Assembly: GCA_019359505.1 (NCBI GenBank)
Contig: JAHHHD010000024.1
Coordinates: 24,829-88,828, forward strand
Length of the DNA: 64,000 bases
DNA from: Drouetiella hepatica Uher 2000/2452
GTDB taxonomy: Bacteria; Cyanobacteriota; Cyanobacteriia; Elainellales; Elainellaceae
Reading direction: 5' to 3'
The notes under the pieces were generated by a model, which was given only the letters and a program-made list of their open reading frames with translations, was not told the DNA's origin and made no database searches. This document shows, in pieces, positions 15,970 to 25,794 of the stretch (position 1 is its first letter; each line of letters opens with the position of its first letter). The translations under genes were made by a program, and so were the position numbers.

Positions 15970-17784
15970 ATGACTCACGGCTTGAAATGGATAGGATTCG
16001 GCAGTGGATTAATGATGGGTACGATCGGCATCACCTCAGCCGCTTGGGCAGAGCAGCCCCTTTTCGTTTCTTACCCACCCGATGGGCACGAAACCACCTC
16101 GGCTCAGATTTTTTTGATTGGCACGGCTCCGGCTCAAGGTGAAGTAACGGTCAATGGCATGGCGATCGATCGTAGCCCTGCTGGACATTTTGCCCCTAGT
16201 TTGCCGCTGCAAGTGGGCGAGAATCTGTTTACGCTGAAGTATCAAAATCAGGCTGTCACTCTGCGCGTCAAGCGGTTAGCGGATAGTGCTGCTGTGCCTG
16301 TAGGAACTTTTGCAGAAGGCTCTCTCACTCCTGCCGTTGATATAGCCCGCCTGCCCCGTGAGCCAATTTGCTTTGGAGCGATCGCCCCTCCCAATGCCCA
16401 GGTTGCCGTTACCCTTAACCAACAGACTATCCCGCTTTTTCCGCAGTCCAACATCTCAGAACTGCCCCCTAACTCTGCCGTTCTGACGCTGCAAAATCAG
16501 CCTACTCTGACCACAGCCCAAAGCTATCAAGGCTGCATCACGGGCGAACTCTGGTATGAGGCTGGTAACGTGGCGAGCAGCAGTGGAGGGAACCGTCTTA
16601 CGAGCCTCGATTTGGGCTATCCGCTGTTTCAGCTTGCGCTCAATGGCGAAACAGTAAGGGAACAGGGCAAAGGCAAAGTCGAAATCCTGTCCCCCGCCAC
16701 ACTGCCCGTTGTGGAAGTGATTACCGAATCCGGCACGGCTCGTACAGGGGCCAGCACTGATTACTCCCGGCTCACGCCCTTACCTAAAGGTACTCGCGCG
16801 GCGGTGACTGCCCAAGAAGGCGAATGGCTGCGGCTCGACTACGGCGGCTGGATCAAGGCGGCTGAAACTCAGATTATTCCTAATGCCGTCTTGCCCCAAA
16901 CCCTGATCCGTAGCGTCCGTGCTAGCCAAGAGGGCGACTGGACGGAAATTGCTTTTCCGCTCCAGGTTCCGGTGCCGCTGAGCGTGCAGCAGGGCGATCG
17001 CACCTTCACCCTCACCCTCTACAACACCACGGCTCAGACCGATATTATTGCCCTGGAAACCGATCCGGCGATCGCCCGACTCGACTGGCAACAAATCGCC
17101 CCTGGGCAGGTACAGTATACCTTTCAGCTTAAGACGCAGCCCTGGGGATACAAGCTGCGCTACGAAGGCACCACGCTGATTCTGTCGCTGAAGCATCTGC
17201 CCCAACTGACCCATCAGAAGCCCCTATCCGGTGTCAGTATCTTGCTTGACCCAGGGCATGGAGGGCCTGAAGATTTGGGGTCGCGAGGGCCGACGGGCTA
17301 TCCCGAAAAGGATGTGACGCTGATCATGGCGAATTTGGTGCGCGATCGCCTGATTGCCCAGGGCGCAACGGTCTACATGACTCGTGAGGGGGATGTTGAT
17401 TTGTATCCAAACGATCGCGCTAACCTGATTAATCAGATGGAGCCGACGATCGCGATTAGCCTCCACTACAACGCCTTACCCGACAGCGGTGATGCCCGAA
17501 ACACTCGCGGTGTCAGCACATTTTGGTACAACACTCAGGCACATAGCCTTGCGGATTCTCTGCACAATATGTTAGTTACCCGTCTCGATCGCCCGTCCTA
17601 TGGCATCTTTTGGGACAACCTGGCGCTCACCCGCCCTACGGTCGCTCCTGCCGTTTTGCTAGAGCTGGGCTTCATGACCAACCCTGAAGAGTTTGAGTGG
17701 ATTACCAATCCTCAGGAGCAGGAGAAATTGGCGGATGCGATCGCGGAGGGAATCACACAATGGATAGAAGAGACAAGACATTAA
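15970..17784 (+). CDS. Secreted N-acetylmuramoyl-L-alanine amidase (Amidase_3)
   Basis: Zinc amidase of the AmiC type that cleaves the peptide stem from muramic acid, acting in the periplasm. The 604 residues comprise a signal peptide (cleavage likely after SAAWA, about residue 27), a beta-rich region, an SH3-like segment near residues 250-300 (ARTGASTDYSRLTPLPKGTRA), an AMIN-like domain and the catalytic domain from about residue 418. Catalytic features are LLDPGHGGPEDLGSRG, SLHYNA and LLELGFMTNPEE. A Uma2 gene follows 28 bp later. Confidence 0.9.
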   Translation: MTHGLKWIGFGSGLMMGTIGITSAAWAEQPLFVSYPPDGHETTSAQIFLIGTAPAQGEVTVNGMAIDRSPAGHFAPSLPLQVGENLFTLKYQNQAVTLRVKRLADSAAVPVGTFAEGSLTPAVDIARLPREPICFGAIAPPNAQVAVTLNQQTIPLFPQSNISELPPNSAVLTLQNQPTLTTAQSYQGCITGELWYEAGNVASSSGGNRLTSLDLGYPLFQLALNGETVREQGKGKVEILSPATLPVVEVITESGTARTGASTDYSRLTPLPKGTRAAVTAQEGEWLRLDYGGWIKAAETQIIPNAVLPQTLIRSVRASQEGDWTEIAFPLQVPVPLSVQQGDRTFTLTLYNTTAQTDIIALETDPAIARLDWQQIAPGQVQYTFQLKTQPWGYKLRYEGTTLILSLKHLPQLTHQKPLSGVSILLDPGHGGPEDLGSRGPTGYPEKDVTLIMANLVRDRLIAQGATVYMTREGDVDLYPNDRANLINQMEPTIAISLHYNALPDSGDARNTRGVSTFWYNTQAHSLADSLHNMLVTRLDRPSYGIFWDNLALTRPTVAPAVLLELGFMTNPEEFEWITNPQEQEKLADAIAEGITQWIEETRH

Positions 17785-17812
17785 AACTGATAGGTGAAAA
17801 TCCATTAATCCT

Positions 17813-18388
17813 ATGATGTCCCTCACGCTCAACGTTCCTGCCTCAGCAAAACTGACTGACGAGCAATTTTATGAGCTGTGTCAGATCAATCGTGACTTGA
17901 GAATCGAGCGTACTGCTATCGGAGAGTTGATCCTTATGCCGCCTACCGGAGGGGAAACGGGCAAACGTAACGCCAAGCTAACGGCTCGATTTGTCATTTG
18001 GAATGAACAGACTGAACTGGGCGAGGTTTTTGACTCCTCTACCTGCTTCACGCTTCCTAATGGAGCCAATCGATCGCCTGATGTTGCCTGGATTGCCCGC
18101 GAGCGCTGGAATACTCTCACGCCAGAGCAGAAGGAGAAATTTCCGCCCATCTGCCCAGATTTTGTGGTTGAACTCCGCTCTCCTAGCGATGCCCTCAAGC
18201 CCCTGCAAGACAAAATGCAGGAATATCTCGACAATGGCGCGCGCTTGGGTTGGCTCTTCAACTATCAAGACCGACAGGTTGAAATTTACAGGTCAAATCG
18301 CGAGAAGGAAGTTTTAGAAGCGCCAGTTACCTTGTCGGGTGAGGCAGTTCTGGCAGGGTTTTTCCTTAATCTTGAGTCGTTTTGGTAA
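17813..18388 (+). CDS. Uma2-family (DUF820) nuclease-like protein
   Basis: A 191-residue protein of the restriction-endonuclease-like fold family that is massively expanded in cyanobacteria. The conserved core shows LMPPTGGETGKRN, RSPDVAWIARERW and CPDFVVELRSPSDALKPLQDKMQEY, containing the acidic residues of the PD-(D/E)xK-like site. It has two adjacent ATG codons; the first is used. Its cellular role is unknown. It directly follows the amidase gene and may be cotranscribed. Confidence 0.85.
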   Translation: MMSLTLNVPASAKLTDEQFYELCQINRDLRIERTAIGELILMPPTGGETGKRNAKLTARFVIWNEQTELGEVFDSSTCFTLPNGANRSPDVAWIARERWNTLTPEQKEKFPPICPDFVVELRSPSDALKPLQDKMQEYLDNGARLGWLFNYQDRQVEIYRSNREKEVLEAPVTLSGEAVLAGFFLNLESFW

Positions 18389-18428
18389 GTTAAGCGGCGT
18401 TGCTAATTTTAGAGGTAAATTTTTGTGT

Positions 18429-18455
18429 GAGGGGGGCGCGGAGTGCCCCTCTCGA
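18429..18455. repeat. Degenerate GC hairpin between convergent genes
   Basis: The sequence around GGGGCGCGGAGTGCCCC is a decayed relative of the GCGCGGAGCGC palindromes, with a short imperfect stem. It lies between the convergent Uma2 and aspS ends and may act as a terminator. The relationship is inferred from the shared GGA-containing core. Confidence 0.45.
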
Positions 18456-18482
18456 ATTCATCCCCCGATTAAGCCATGCTAG

Positions 18483-20270
18483 TTAAGTCTTGGGCTTTTG
18501 AATTGTGGCGATATGCAGATCTTTAAGCTGCTTCCCATCGACCTCGGAGGGGGCATTGGTCAGCAGACAGCGGGCTTGCTGGGTTTTGGGGAAGGCGATC
18601 GCATCTCGAATCGATTCCTCACCTGCCAGCAGCATGACCAGTCGGTCTAGACCATAAGCGATTCCGGCGTGGGGAGGCGTGCCGTACTCAAAGGCTTCTA
18701 GCAAAAAGCCAAACTTGCTTTGGGCTTCTTCATCAGAAAGACCGATCGCCTCAAATACCTGCTTCTGAAGCTCAGTTTGATAAATCCGCAGACTGCCGCC
18801 GCCAATCTCGAAGCCATTAAACACAATGTCGTAAGCTTGGGCACGGGCAGTCTTCAGATCGTGCGCATCTTCTAGGAATGGCGAGGTAAACGGATGGTGC
18901 ATGGCTTCTAGCCGCTGTTCATCGGCATTCCATTCAAACATGGGAAACTCTGTTACCCACAGCAGATTAATCTTTTCGGGATCGATGAGCTGGAGTTCAC
19001 GGGCGACAAACTGACGGATGCGATCGAGTGTCTTGTTGACGGTAGGCGAGTCTCCGGCTCCAAACAGCAGCAGGTGTCCTTCGGTGGCTCCCGTGCGCTC
19101 TAGCAATGCCTGCTTATGCGCTTCGCTGAGATTATCTTTGATCGCGCCGATCGTATCTATTTCGCCGTTTTCGCGCACCCGGATATAGGCAAGTCCTTTG
19201 GCTCCGGCTTCGGCCGCCTCTCTGAATAAGTCGCCCCCTGGCTTAATCCGAACGTTAGAAATCGCCGCATTGCCGTCTGGAATCGGCAGCACTTTGACCA
19301 CACCGCCGCTAGAAACTGCCCCTGAGAAGACCTTGAAGCCGGAGTCTTTCATCAAGTCCGAGACATCCACTAGCTCTAGTCCGTAGCGAGTGTCGGGCTT
19401 GTCGCAGCCGTATCGATCCATGGCTTCGGCATAGGTGAGACGGGGGAAGGGGGAGGGGAGGTCAATGCCTTTGACTTGCTTGAAGATATGGCAAACGAGC
19501 TTTTCGTTGAGGGCTAGCACCTCTTCCTGATCCATGAAGCTCATTTCCATGTCGAGCTGGGTGAATTCGGGCTGGCGATCGGCTCTCAAGTCCTCGTCTC
19601 GAAAGCAGCGAGCCACCTGGTAGTAGCGATCGAATCCTGACACCATTAGCAACTGCTTGAAGAGTTGGGGCGATTGGGGGAGGGCATAGAATTCGCCGGG
19701 ATTGACGCGGCTAGGCACCAGATAATCTCTGGCTCCTTCGGGGGTCGATCGCGTCAGGATCGGGGTTTCGACTTCGATAAAGCCTTCTTGATCTTCCAGG
19801 AAACGACGGATGGCTTTGATCACCTGATGGCGAAGCTGCAAGTTGTGGCTCATGCGTTCGCGGCGCAAATCCAGGTAGCGATATTTCAGACGCAATTCTT
19901 CCCGCACAGACTCGGTTTCTGAGACAGAAATCTGGAAGGGAAGGGGCTTGCGGACGGCGTTGAGCAGCTCGATCTGATCGGCGTAGATTTCGACTTCGCC
20001 TGTGGGAATGCGGGGGTTAAGGGAGTCGGGGGGGCGCTGGGTAACGCGACCTGTGATTTTGACGACGTATTCGTTCCGCAAGTCTCCGGCAGGAAGGTAG
20101 GACTCTGGGGTGCGTTCGGGGTCGCTGACGATTTGGGAGATGCCGGAGCGATCGCGCAAGTCGATGAATATGACACCTCCATGATCCCGGCGGCGATCGA
20201 CCCAACCAAACAGGGTGACGGTTTGTCCGACATGTTCGGCTCGAAGTTGACCGCAGTAGTGGGTACGCAT
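18483..20270 (-). CDS. aspS: Aspartyl-tRNA synthetase
   Basis: Class II aminoacyl-tRNA synthetase charging tRNA-Asp (possibly also tRNA-Asn). The 595 residues contain an N-terminal OB-fold anticodon domain ([21 protein letters not shown]), motif 2 ([20 protein letters not shown]), a bacterial GAD insertion domain and motif 3 ([15 protein letters not shown]). The length is typical of bacterial AspRS. It is transcribed alone on the minus strand. Confidence 0.97.
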   Translation of the reverse strand: MRTHYCGQLRAEHVGQTVTLFGWVDRRRDHGGVIFIDLRDRSGISQIVSDPERTPESYLPAGDLRNEYVVKITGRVTQRPPDSLNPRIPTGEVEIYADQIELLNAVRKPLPFQISVSETESVREELRLKYRYLDLRRERMSHNLQLRHQVIKAIRRFLEDQEGFIEVETPILTRSTPEGARDYLVPSRVNPGEFYALPQSPQLFKQLLMVSGFDRYYQVARCFRDEDLRADRQPEFTQLDMEMSFMDQEEVLALNEKLVCHIFKQVKGIDLPSPFPRLTYAEAMDRYGCDKPDTRYGLELVDVSDLMKDSGFKVFSGAVSSGGVVKVLPIPDGNAAISNVRIKPGGDLFREAAEAGAKGLAYIRVRENGEIDTIGAIKDNLSEAHKQALLERTGATEGHLLLFGAGDSPTVNKTLDRIRQFVARELQLIDPEKINLLWVTEFPMFEWNADEQRLEAMHHPFTSPFLEDAHDLKTARAQAYDIVFNGFEIGGGSLRIYQTELQKQVFEAIGLSDEEAQSKFGFLLEAFEYGTPPHAGIAYGLDRLVMLLAGEESIRDAIAFPKTQQARCLLTNAPSEVDGKQLKDLHIATIQKPKT

Positions 20271-20596
20271 AGAGGCTAATGGGATAGGGGATAGCTAGCT
20301 GTCAGCCCTATTCTATCTGGGGAAGGGTTGGGTTATGAAATAAAATCCTTTCCTTGCCTAAATTTGGGGTGGAGAGTTTGCCTGTAGGGGATGGACGGGC
20401 TGGGAAATAGCCAACAGCCTTGGGGGTCTCCCCCAAACCCCCGGCAGGGGACGGGTGCGTCCCCCACACCCCCTCCACATAAGGCACTAGATATGCGGCA
20501 GGGGGCGCTTTGCATGCGTGGGGCGATCGGGCGTAAATATACTGCGGCTTCCAAAACATCTACCCCTCTACCCCTTTACCAATAATTGACAGATCA
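20271..20596. other. Intergenic region with C/G-run repeats
   Basis: No gene is seen between aspS and the M48 protease gene. From about 20420 to 20485 the plus strand carries alternating G and C runs (GGGGGTCTCCCCCAAACCCCC, GGCAGGGGACGGGTGCGTCCCCC) that can form several hairpins. This type of sequence is common between genes in filamentous cyanobacteria. Confidence 0.5.
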
Positions 20597-21493
20597 CTAG
20601 AAGCTCAGCGGCGACTCAGGTAGGTTGCTGCTAGATTGACCTGACAGCTCCTTTTCTATTCTCAATAAGTTCTCGATCCGGGCTTCTGTGGTGGGATGGG
20701 TGGAGAAGAGGTTGCCGAAGGTTTGCTTGGGTAAGGCATTGACGATTAGGAGCGGCTCGAAGGCGGGGTTGGCGGCGATCGGCATCTGACGGGCGCTGGC
20801 TTCGAGGCGCTGTAGGGCACGAGCTAGGGCGCGGGGGTTGCCTGTGATCCGGGCTGATCCGGCATCGGCTTCAAATTCGCGGGTGCGGGAGATCGCCATT
20901 TGGATGACGCTGGCGGCTAGGGGGGCTAGAAAAATGGTGGCGATTAGGGCGATCGGGTTGCTGTTGCCTTGGCGATCGTTCCGGGACATGCCGCCAAACA
21001 TCGCGCCAAATTGCAGCACTTGTGCCAGGTAGGAAATGGCTCCAGCAACGGTGGCGGCAACGGCTTGGGTTAGGGTGTCACGGTTTTTGACATGGGTTAG
21101 CTCATGGGCAATGACGGCTTCTAGCTCGTCGCTGGGCAGCATATTGACGATGCCTTGGGTGACGGCAACGGCGGCGTGTTGCGGGTCACGTCCGGTGGCA
21201 AAGGCGTTTGCACCTTCGGTGGGAATTAAGTACAGCTTGGGCATGGGCAGTTCAGCGCGATCGCAGAGCTTCTTGACGCTGGCATACAGTTCGGGTGCGT
21301 CGGTAGGTTCTAGGGGTTGCGCCTGGTAGGCGGCAAGCGCAATTTTATCGGATGAGTACCAGGAAAATAAGTTCGTAACTGCCGCAAACACTAGCCCCAT
21401 TAACGCGCCACTAGCTCCGCCCAAGTAGTAGCCAATCCCAACAAACAATCCGCTCAGCAGACCCAATAGCCCAATGGTTTTAATTTGGTTCAT
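20597..21493 (-). CDS. htpX: M48-family membrane zinc metalloprotease (HtpX-like)
   Basis: Membrane-embedded protease implicated in quality control of membrane proteins. The 298-residue protein has two N-terminal hydrophobic segments (residues 8-45), the zinc site VIAHELTHVKNRD (HExxH) near residue 140, further hydrophobic segments around 150-205 and the third zinc ligand in SRTREFEADAGSARIT. The C-terminal STHPTTEARIENL is conserved in HtpX. It is transcribed alone. Confidence 0.9.
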   Translation of the reverse strand: MNQIKTIGLLGLLSGLFVGIGYYLGGASGALMGLVFAAVTNLFSWYSSDKIALAAYQAQPLEPTDAPELYASVKKLCDRAELPMPKLYLIPTEGANAFATGRDPQHAAVAVTQGIVNMLPSDELEAVIAHELTHVKNRDTLTQAVAATVAGAISYLAQVLQFGAMFGGMSRNDRQGNSNPIALIATIFLAPLAASVIQMAISRTREFEADAGSARITGNPRALARALQRLEASARQMPIAANPAFEPLLIVNALPKQTFGNLFSTHPTTEARIENLLRIEKELSGQSSSNLPESPLSF

Positions 21494-21894
21494 GACTCTT
21501 ACTCCTAATTCCAGTGTTTCTATAGCGCTGTTCCGATATCTAAATTTTCGTATGCCTAAACTTTGTCGTTATAAATCTTAATACCAATAAATCCTAATAC
21601 GTATAAAAACAGCAAAGCGAGGTCAAATCTGATCTCGCTCGCTGGGTCGAATATTCGATTCTTTCGATACCTAAGCAGCACACGTTACCTACGCTGTAAA
21701 ACCTCAGATTTTGAACCAGCTCAGCTTTTCTCCATTCAATAATTCGACCTTTTTGTGGCGACCTATCTCAGTAAGACCTAAATGAGGCAGTATCGCTATC
21801 AAATAGTGATATCAATACATGGACGTTTAGAATACTAAAGAGGCAAATTTGAGACGGAGAATGAATCTGAACCAGTTCCTTATACCTGTGGAAA
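21494..21894. other. Intergenic region, htpX promoter side
   Basis: No gene was recognised. AGCGAG and CTCGCT (about 21614-21637) form a small hairpin. The rest is AT-rich and probably contains the minus-strand htpX promoter near 21500-21600. The region also lies downstream of the DUF3155 gene. Confidence 0.35.
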
Positions 21895-22209
21895 CTAGCG
21901 AGCTGCAACTGCCAGAGTATCTGACTCTTCATCTTCTGGAACCCTTAAACTTGGGAACAGAAAATGATTTTCTTCAACATACTGCGCGCCAAATAGTCCC
22001 TTCTCTGCCCAGAAGTATCGATCCGTGGTATGCTCATTCCGCTTCACCAGCAAAAGTGCGGGTGGCGCAATGCCCTCAGATTGAATAAACTTACGGGCAG
22101 CAGTTACGGGCTTATCTTCACCGCTCTCAATGCTGTACTGAGGCACCAATTCCAGGATGCGGCGACCCTCTAATCGGCGACGACTTTTACGCTTACGTCT
22201 TCTTGCCAA
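21895..22209 (-). CDS. DUF3155 family protein
   Basis: A 104-residue cyanobacteria-specific protein of unknown function. It begins with a strongly basic tract (MARRRKRKSRRRLEGRRILE), suggestive of nucleic-acid binding. The family-specific QYSIESGEDKPVTAARKFI, PPALLLVKRNEHTTDRYFW and EKGLFGAQYVEENHFLF follow. It is transcribed alone, with a ribosome binding site (GGAGG) overlapping its upstream region near 22220. Confidence 0.85.
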   Translation of the reverse strand: MARRRKRKSRRRLEGRRILELVPQYSIESGEDKPVTAARKFIQSEGIAPPALLLVKRNEHTTDRYFWAEKGLFGAQYVEENHFLFPSLRVPEDEESDTLAVAAR

Positions 22210-22531
22210 CCTAACCCACCTCCTAACGTGTCTATAGTGACCAAAACAGGCTCTCTGTAACCTTCGTTACAAAATCTAGACCGAGCAAAGTATACCGAGT
22301 TAAAAATTTAATTTCAACTTCATTTAAACTTTTGAAACAAAAGCTAAAGGCACCTTATATTACGTAGTGTAGACTACAAAGTCAAATTGTATAAGCTAGC
22401 GAAAAGTGCTGAATATTTTGTAGAGATGATTTTAAGGGCGATCGTAAAAAATTATTGCAGATTCGATCGCCCCATGCTACTAAGCCAACGTTACTAAGCC
22501 AACGTTTTTTGAAGCCAGGTTAACCTATCGC
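22210..22531. promoter_or_regulatory. Divergent region DUF3155/histidine kinase with a direct repeat
   Basis: This AT-rich region separates two divergent genes. ACTAAGCCAACGTT occurs twice in direct tandem (22479-22507, period 15), shortly before the kinase start at 22532. The repeat could be a regulator site or a small tandem duplication. No gene is seen. Confidence 0.4.
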
Positions 22532-24163
22532 ATGTTGATGCCCGCCAGTTCGGAATTTGTTGCACTTTGCCAGTCACAGGTTGCCTTGCTGACCCAGGGG
22601 CTGAAAGCGACCTTGAGTATTATTTATCTGACTGAAGAGTTGACGGAGGTCGCAGAGTCCAAAATGGTGCCTGTGGTGGCTTACCCAGAGGCTGTCGCGG
22701 GCTGGGGTGAGGAGCAAATTCTCTCTTTGCTGTCGCGGGGCAATTTGTCCTATGACAGCCGCTCCTACGGTGCCCACTCCTACGATAGCTACACGGGCAA
22801 TGCTGAGGTGCGATCGCTCCAGCCCCATACTTCGCCTCAGTTTGCTCTGTTGCCTCCCTATTCTGGCTCCGACGATCGCGCTCGTGACTCTCACTATGAC
22901 CCGCTTTCCTCAGAGCGTCCTTTAGAACCGACGGACAGATCTTTCTCACGTCAGCAGCAGGTTGTGCTGCCTATCATTCACGAGGAGGTTGTGATGGGTT
23001 TGCTGGTGACGGCAAGAGCCGATCGTGCCTGGACAGAAGCTGAACAAGAGCAGATCGAGCAAATTGCCAAGGCTTTGGCGCTGGGGTGTGTGCTAGATCA
23101 GCGATCGCAGTGGCTCCTGCAAGATTCGCGGCAGCAGCGTTTGCTTCGCGAGCAGCGCCGCGACTTGTTTGATAATCTGCTGCATCAGTTTCGCAATCCG
23201 TTGACTGCCATGCGCACGTTTGGCAAGCTGCTGACCAGAAGAATTCGCCCTGAAGATGCTAATCACACGGCGGCTGAGGGCATTGTGCGGGAGAGCGATC
23301 GCCTACAAGACCTGCTGAAAGAGTTTGATGCAGCCATCGATCTTGATGAAACCGATCTGCGGCGATTGCTTAGCGCGACCGATTCTGAAAGCCCTGATGC
23401 TACCCGTCCAGAGCTGACCCCGCGCTCTATGCCTTTGCTCAGCGCTGCCCTCGGCGATAATTTGCCGGATGGCGGCTCGTCTGGTAGCAGCTCGTCTGGC
23501 AGCGCCTCGCCCAATAAGCCGTCTAGCAATCATATCTTGCTCGGCACATCCATCCGTCTGGAAACTTGTTCGATCGCACAGGTGCTAAAGCCGATGCTGG
23601 AGTCGGTAAAAGCGATCGCTCAAGACCGACAGCTAGAACTCAATGCGGATATTCCCGACCTGCCCCCGGTGCAGATGGATGTCCGGGCGCTGCGGGAAGT
23701 GTTGAGTAATCTGCTTGATAACTCGCTCAAGTACACCCCTGCCAACGGGAAAATTGAGGTGAGGGTGCACCGATTCTCAACGGCTTTGGGTCATCGGCAG
23801 GCGATCGCTATCTTTGACAATGGGCCAGGTATTCCTCCTCAAGATTTAGAGCGTCTGTTTGAGCGTCACTATCGAGGGGTACAGGCAGCGACTGATATTC
23901 CAGGGTCGGGGATAGGGTTGGCGATCGCTCGCGAGTTGGTTCTGCAAATGCAGGGCGAAATCGAGATCTTTAGTCCTGCTGCCACCTGCGCATTGACGCA
24001 GCCCAGTAGCTTAGCTAATGATGGGGATGAGCCGATCGCTCCCCAATCTCTTAACCAGTCTCCCAGTCAAGCCCCCAGTCAAGCTCCCAGTCAAGATTCC
24101 AGTCAAGCTCCTGGCACTGCGGTAGTGGTTTATTTGCCCGAAGCGCCTGCGGTTGACTTCTGA
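22532..24163 (+). CDS. Soluble GAF-HisKA sensor histidine kinase
   Basis: A 543-residue kinase without membrane spans. Residues 1-195 form a GAF-like sensor domain. The H-box DNLLHQFRNPLTAMRTFGKLL places the phosphoacceptor at His218. The ATPase domain carries the N box LSNLLDNSLKYTP, G1 FDNGPGIPPQDLERLFERHY and G2 GSGIGLAIARELV. Two low-complexity inserts stand out: a Ser/Gly-rich stretch near 310-330, and a Ser-Gln-Ala-Pro repeat encoded at about 24056-24115 that splits the last strands of the ATPase domain (before GTAVVVYLPE). Its response regulator is not adjacent. Confidence 0.87.
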   Translation: MLMPASSEFVALCQSQVALLTQGLKATLSIIYLTEELTEVAESKMVPVVAYPEAVAGWGEEQILSLLSRGNLSYDSRSYGAHSYDSYTGNAEVRSLQPHTSPQFALLPPYSGSDDRARDSHYDPLSSERPLEPTDRSFSRQQQVVLPIIHEEVVMGLLVTARADRAWTEAEQEQIEQIAKALALGCVLDQRSQWLLQDSRQQRLLREQRRDLFDNLLHQFRNPLTAMRTFGKLLTRRIRPEDANHTAAEGIVRESDRLQDLLKEFDAAIDLDETDLRRLLSATDSESPDATRPELTPRSMPLLSAALGDNLPDGGSSGSSSSGSASPNKPSSNHILLGTSIRLETCSIAQVLKPMLESVKAIAQDRQLELNADIPDLPPVQMDVRALREVLSNLLDNSLKYTPANGKIEVRVHRFSTALGHRQAIAIFDNGPGIPPQDLERLFERHYRGVQAATDIPGSGIGLAIARELVLQMQGEIEIFSPAATCALTQPSSLANDGDEPIAPQSLNQSPSQAPSQAPSQDSSQAPGTAVVVYLPEAPAVDF

Positions 24164-24243
24164 TCGACTGACCGCTAAGCTTCTCAAGGCTGAGGAGTCA
24201 TCTATTCACTTTCAATTGCCAAATTGCTGGAATTTCTCACTGT

Positions 24244-25479
24244 ATGAACCTGCTGATTCAACGCCTAACTGCGGTTGCCGTCGCCACCTTGAGCACCGCC
24301 TGGACAGCCTCTTACGCCCTTGCCGCTGGATTTGGACAACAAGAAGTTGAGCAAAGCCGTTTCATTGCGATCGCTGCTCCCTACTCCGGTGGAACAGCTC
24401 ACCAGCTCTTGATTCTGGAGCAGGTAAAGGACACACGCCCCTGCTGGAATGTTTTGGGGGGCACCCCGATTATTGTTGATCCGGTGTTGCGGACTTTTGA
24501 CTTCAACGGGATCTGTGGACGCAGCATCGATGCCAACGGCTACTCGATTCGAGTCAATGGTCAAGACTTGGCTCTGGCCTATAGCGTTCGCGTGATTCGC
24601 CGCAACCAAAATCTAGTGCTAGTGGGCGATCCGCTCGGCTGCTACAATCCCGATCGCAGTAAATGCCCCAACCCCGAATTTGATATTGGTCATGCTAACG
24701 GACTGAGTGCTGACTTTACTGAGATTAGGCTCAATCCGGGCTGGCGATTTACTCGCCGTGTGCTGGACGATCGCCCCTTAGGGCATATCTATCTCACCTA
24801 TGAGGGCACTTTCCCTCCTAGCCCGATTGCCTATGCGCCCGTGCCGACTCCTGTACCGCCGCCTAACCCCAACACGCTGACCTTCAGGGATGTGGGCGGC
24901 GATACTTACGCCACCGAAATTCAGCAAGCCGTTCAGCTCGGCTTTATTGCTGGGTTTGAGGACGGTACGTTTCGTCCCCAGCGATCGCTCACCCGTGAGC
25001 AGTTGGTATCTATGGCGTTAGAGTCCTTGAAGACGCTGCCGGGAGTCACCTTGACTGTACCTAGCACTGCGGCATCTGCCCCCTATGGCGATGTGGAAAT
25101 GACTCGCTGGAGCGCCGCCAAGATTGAATTTGCCCGCCGCAACAACATCGTTAGCGGTTACGAAGATGGCACCTTCCGTCCGACCAATCCCGTCACCCGT
25201 GCCGAGATGATGGCGATCTTGAGCCGCACTGCCGAATATGGGCGATCGCTCCGTCAACTGAGTCCTGATCTACCCTCTACCCAAGCCCCTCAGCCGTTTA
25301 CCGATATTTCAGGGCACTGGGGCGAAGCTCTGATCAGCGCCATGTCTACCTATTGCGGCGTAGCTTCGCCCTACAACGAGATCGGCACCAACTTTGCCCC
25401 TAATGCGGAAGCTCAGCGCAACTATGCAGCGGCGGCAACGTTGAGAATGCTTAACTGTGTGACAACTGCTCCCCAGTAA
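24244..25479 (+). CDS. DUF3747 and S-layer-homology domain surface protein
   Basis: Secreted 411-residue protein. A signal peptide (cleavage likely after YALA, residue 28) is followed by a DUF3747 domain (about residues 30-195) with paired cysteines, e.g. RPCWNVLGG and FNGICGRS. A proline-rich linker (APVPTPVPPPNPN) leads to SLH repeats: TFRDVGGDTYATEIQQA with FEDGTFRPQRSLTREQL, ARRNNIVSGYEDGTFRP with NPVTRAEMMAI, and a third near PFTDISGHWG. SLH domains usually anchor proteins to cell-wall glycans or form outer-membrane-associated structures. It starts 80 bp after the kinase gene. Confidence 0.88.
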   Translation: MNLLIQRLTAVAVATLSTAWTASYALAAGFGQQEVEQSRFIAIAAPYSGGTAHQLLILEQVKDTRPCWNVLGGTPIIVDPVLRTFDFNGICGRSIDANGYSIRVNGQDLALAYSVRVIRRNQNLVLVGDPLGCYNPDRSKCPNPEFDIGHANGLSADFTEIRLNPGWRFTRRVLDDRPLGHIYLTYEGTFPPSPIAYAPVPTPVPPPNPNTLTFRDVGGDTYATEIQQAVQLGFIAGFEDGTFRPQRSLTREQLVSMALESLKTLPGVTLTVPSTAASAPYGDVEMTRWSAAKIEFARRNNIVSGYEDGTFRPTNPVTRAEMMAILSRTAEYGRSLRQLSPDLPSTQAPQPFTDISGHWGEALISAMSTYCGVASPYNEIGTNFAPNAEAQRNYAAAATLRMLNCVTTAPQ

Positions 25480-25536
25480 GGGCACGGTTTTGAGCAAGAA
25501 GTGCGGTTGTTTTAGCTGAAAAGACGATCGACTGAG

Positions 25537-25559
25537 CAAAAAGCGAGATTTCTCTCGCT
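25537..25559 (-). terminator. Terminator-like hairpin
   Basis: AGCGAGA (25542-25548) pairs with TCTCGCT (25553-25559) around TTTC. Read on the minus strand, the stem is followed by a T-run, so it would stop minus-strand transcription coming from the small gene at 25795-25971. Confidence 0.5.
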
Positions 25560-25602
25560 GTAAGTAATGCTGATTTAAACGAATTTGTGGGCACATCGAA
25601 CC

Positions 25603-25633
25603 TCAGAAGGGGCTTGGCATTGCCAAGCCCATA
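25603..25633. repeat. Dispersed short palindrome (GGGGCTTGGCA type), copy 1
   Basis: Arms GGGCTTGGCA and TGCCAAGCCC meet around a single T. The extended sequence GAAGGGGCTTGGCATTGCCA, continuing AGCCC-R-TACCG, recurs at about 44671-44701 with one difference. It is a short dispersed intergenic repeat, separate from the GCGCGGAGCGC family. Confidence 0.7.
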
Positions 25634-25794
25634 CCGGGATCTGTCGTGGTTCTAATTCAAACTGGTATAAGATCAATTGAACACAAAGCCAGAGTTTTCT
25701 GCTTCAAACCGAAAGTTTCGAGTTGTGAGGCTGGAGAATGAGGGTTGAAAGGCGATCGTGGTTGTTTTGAGGGCGGAAGCCGCTGACTTTACCT

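Larger units (their letters stand above)
25480..25794. other. Convergent intergenic region with a terminator and short palindrome
   Basis: No gene was recognised. It holds a minus-strand terminator-like hairpin at 25537-25559 and the dispersed GGGCTTGGCA/TGCCAAGCCC palindrome at about 25607-25627. Confidence 0.45.
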
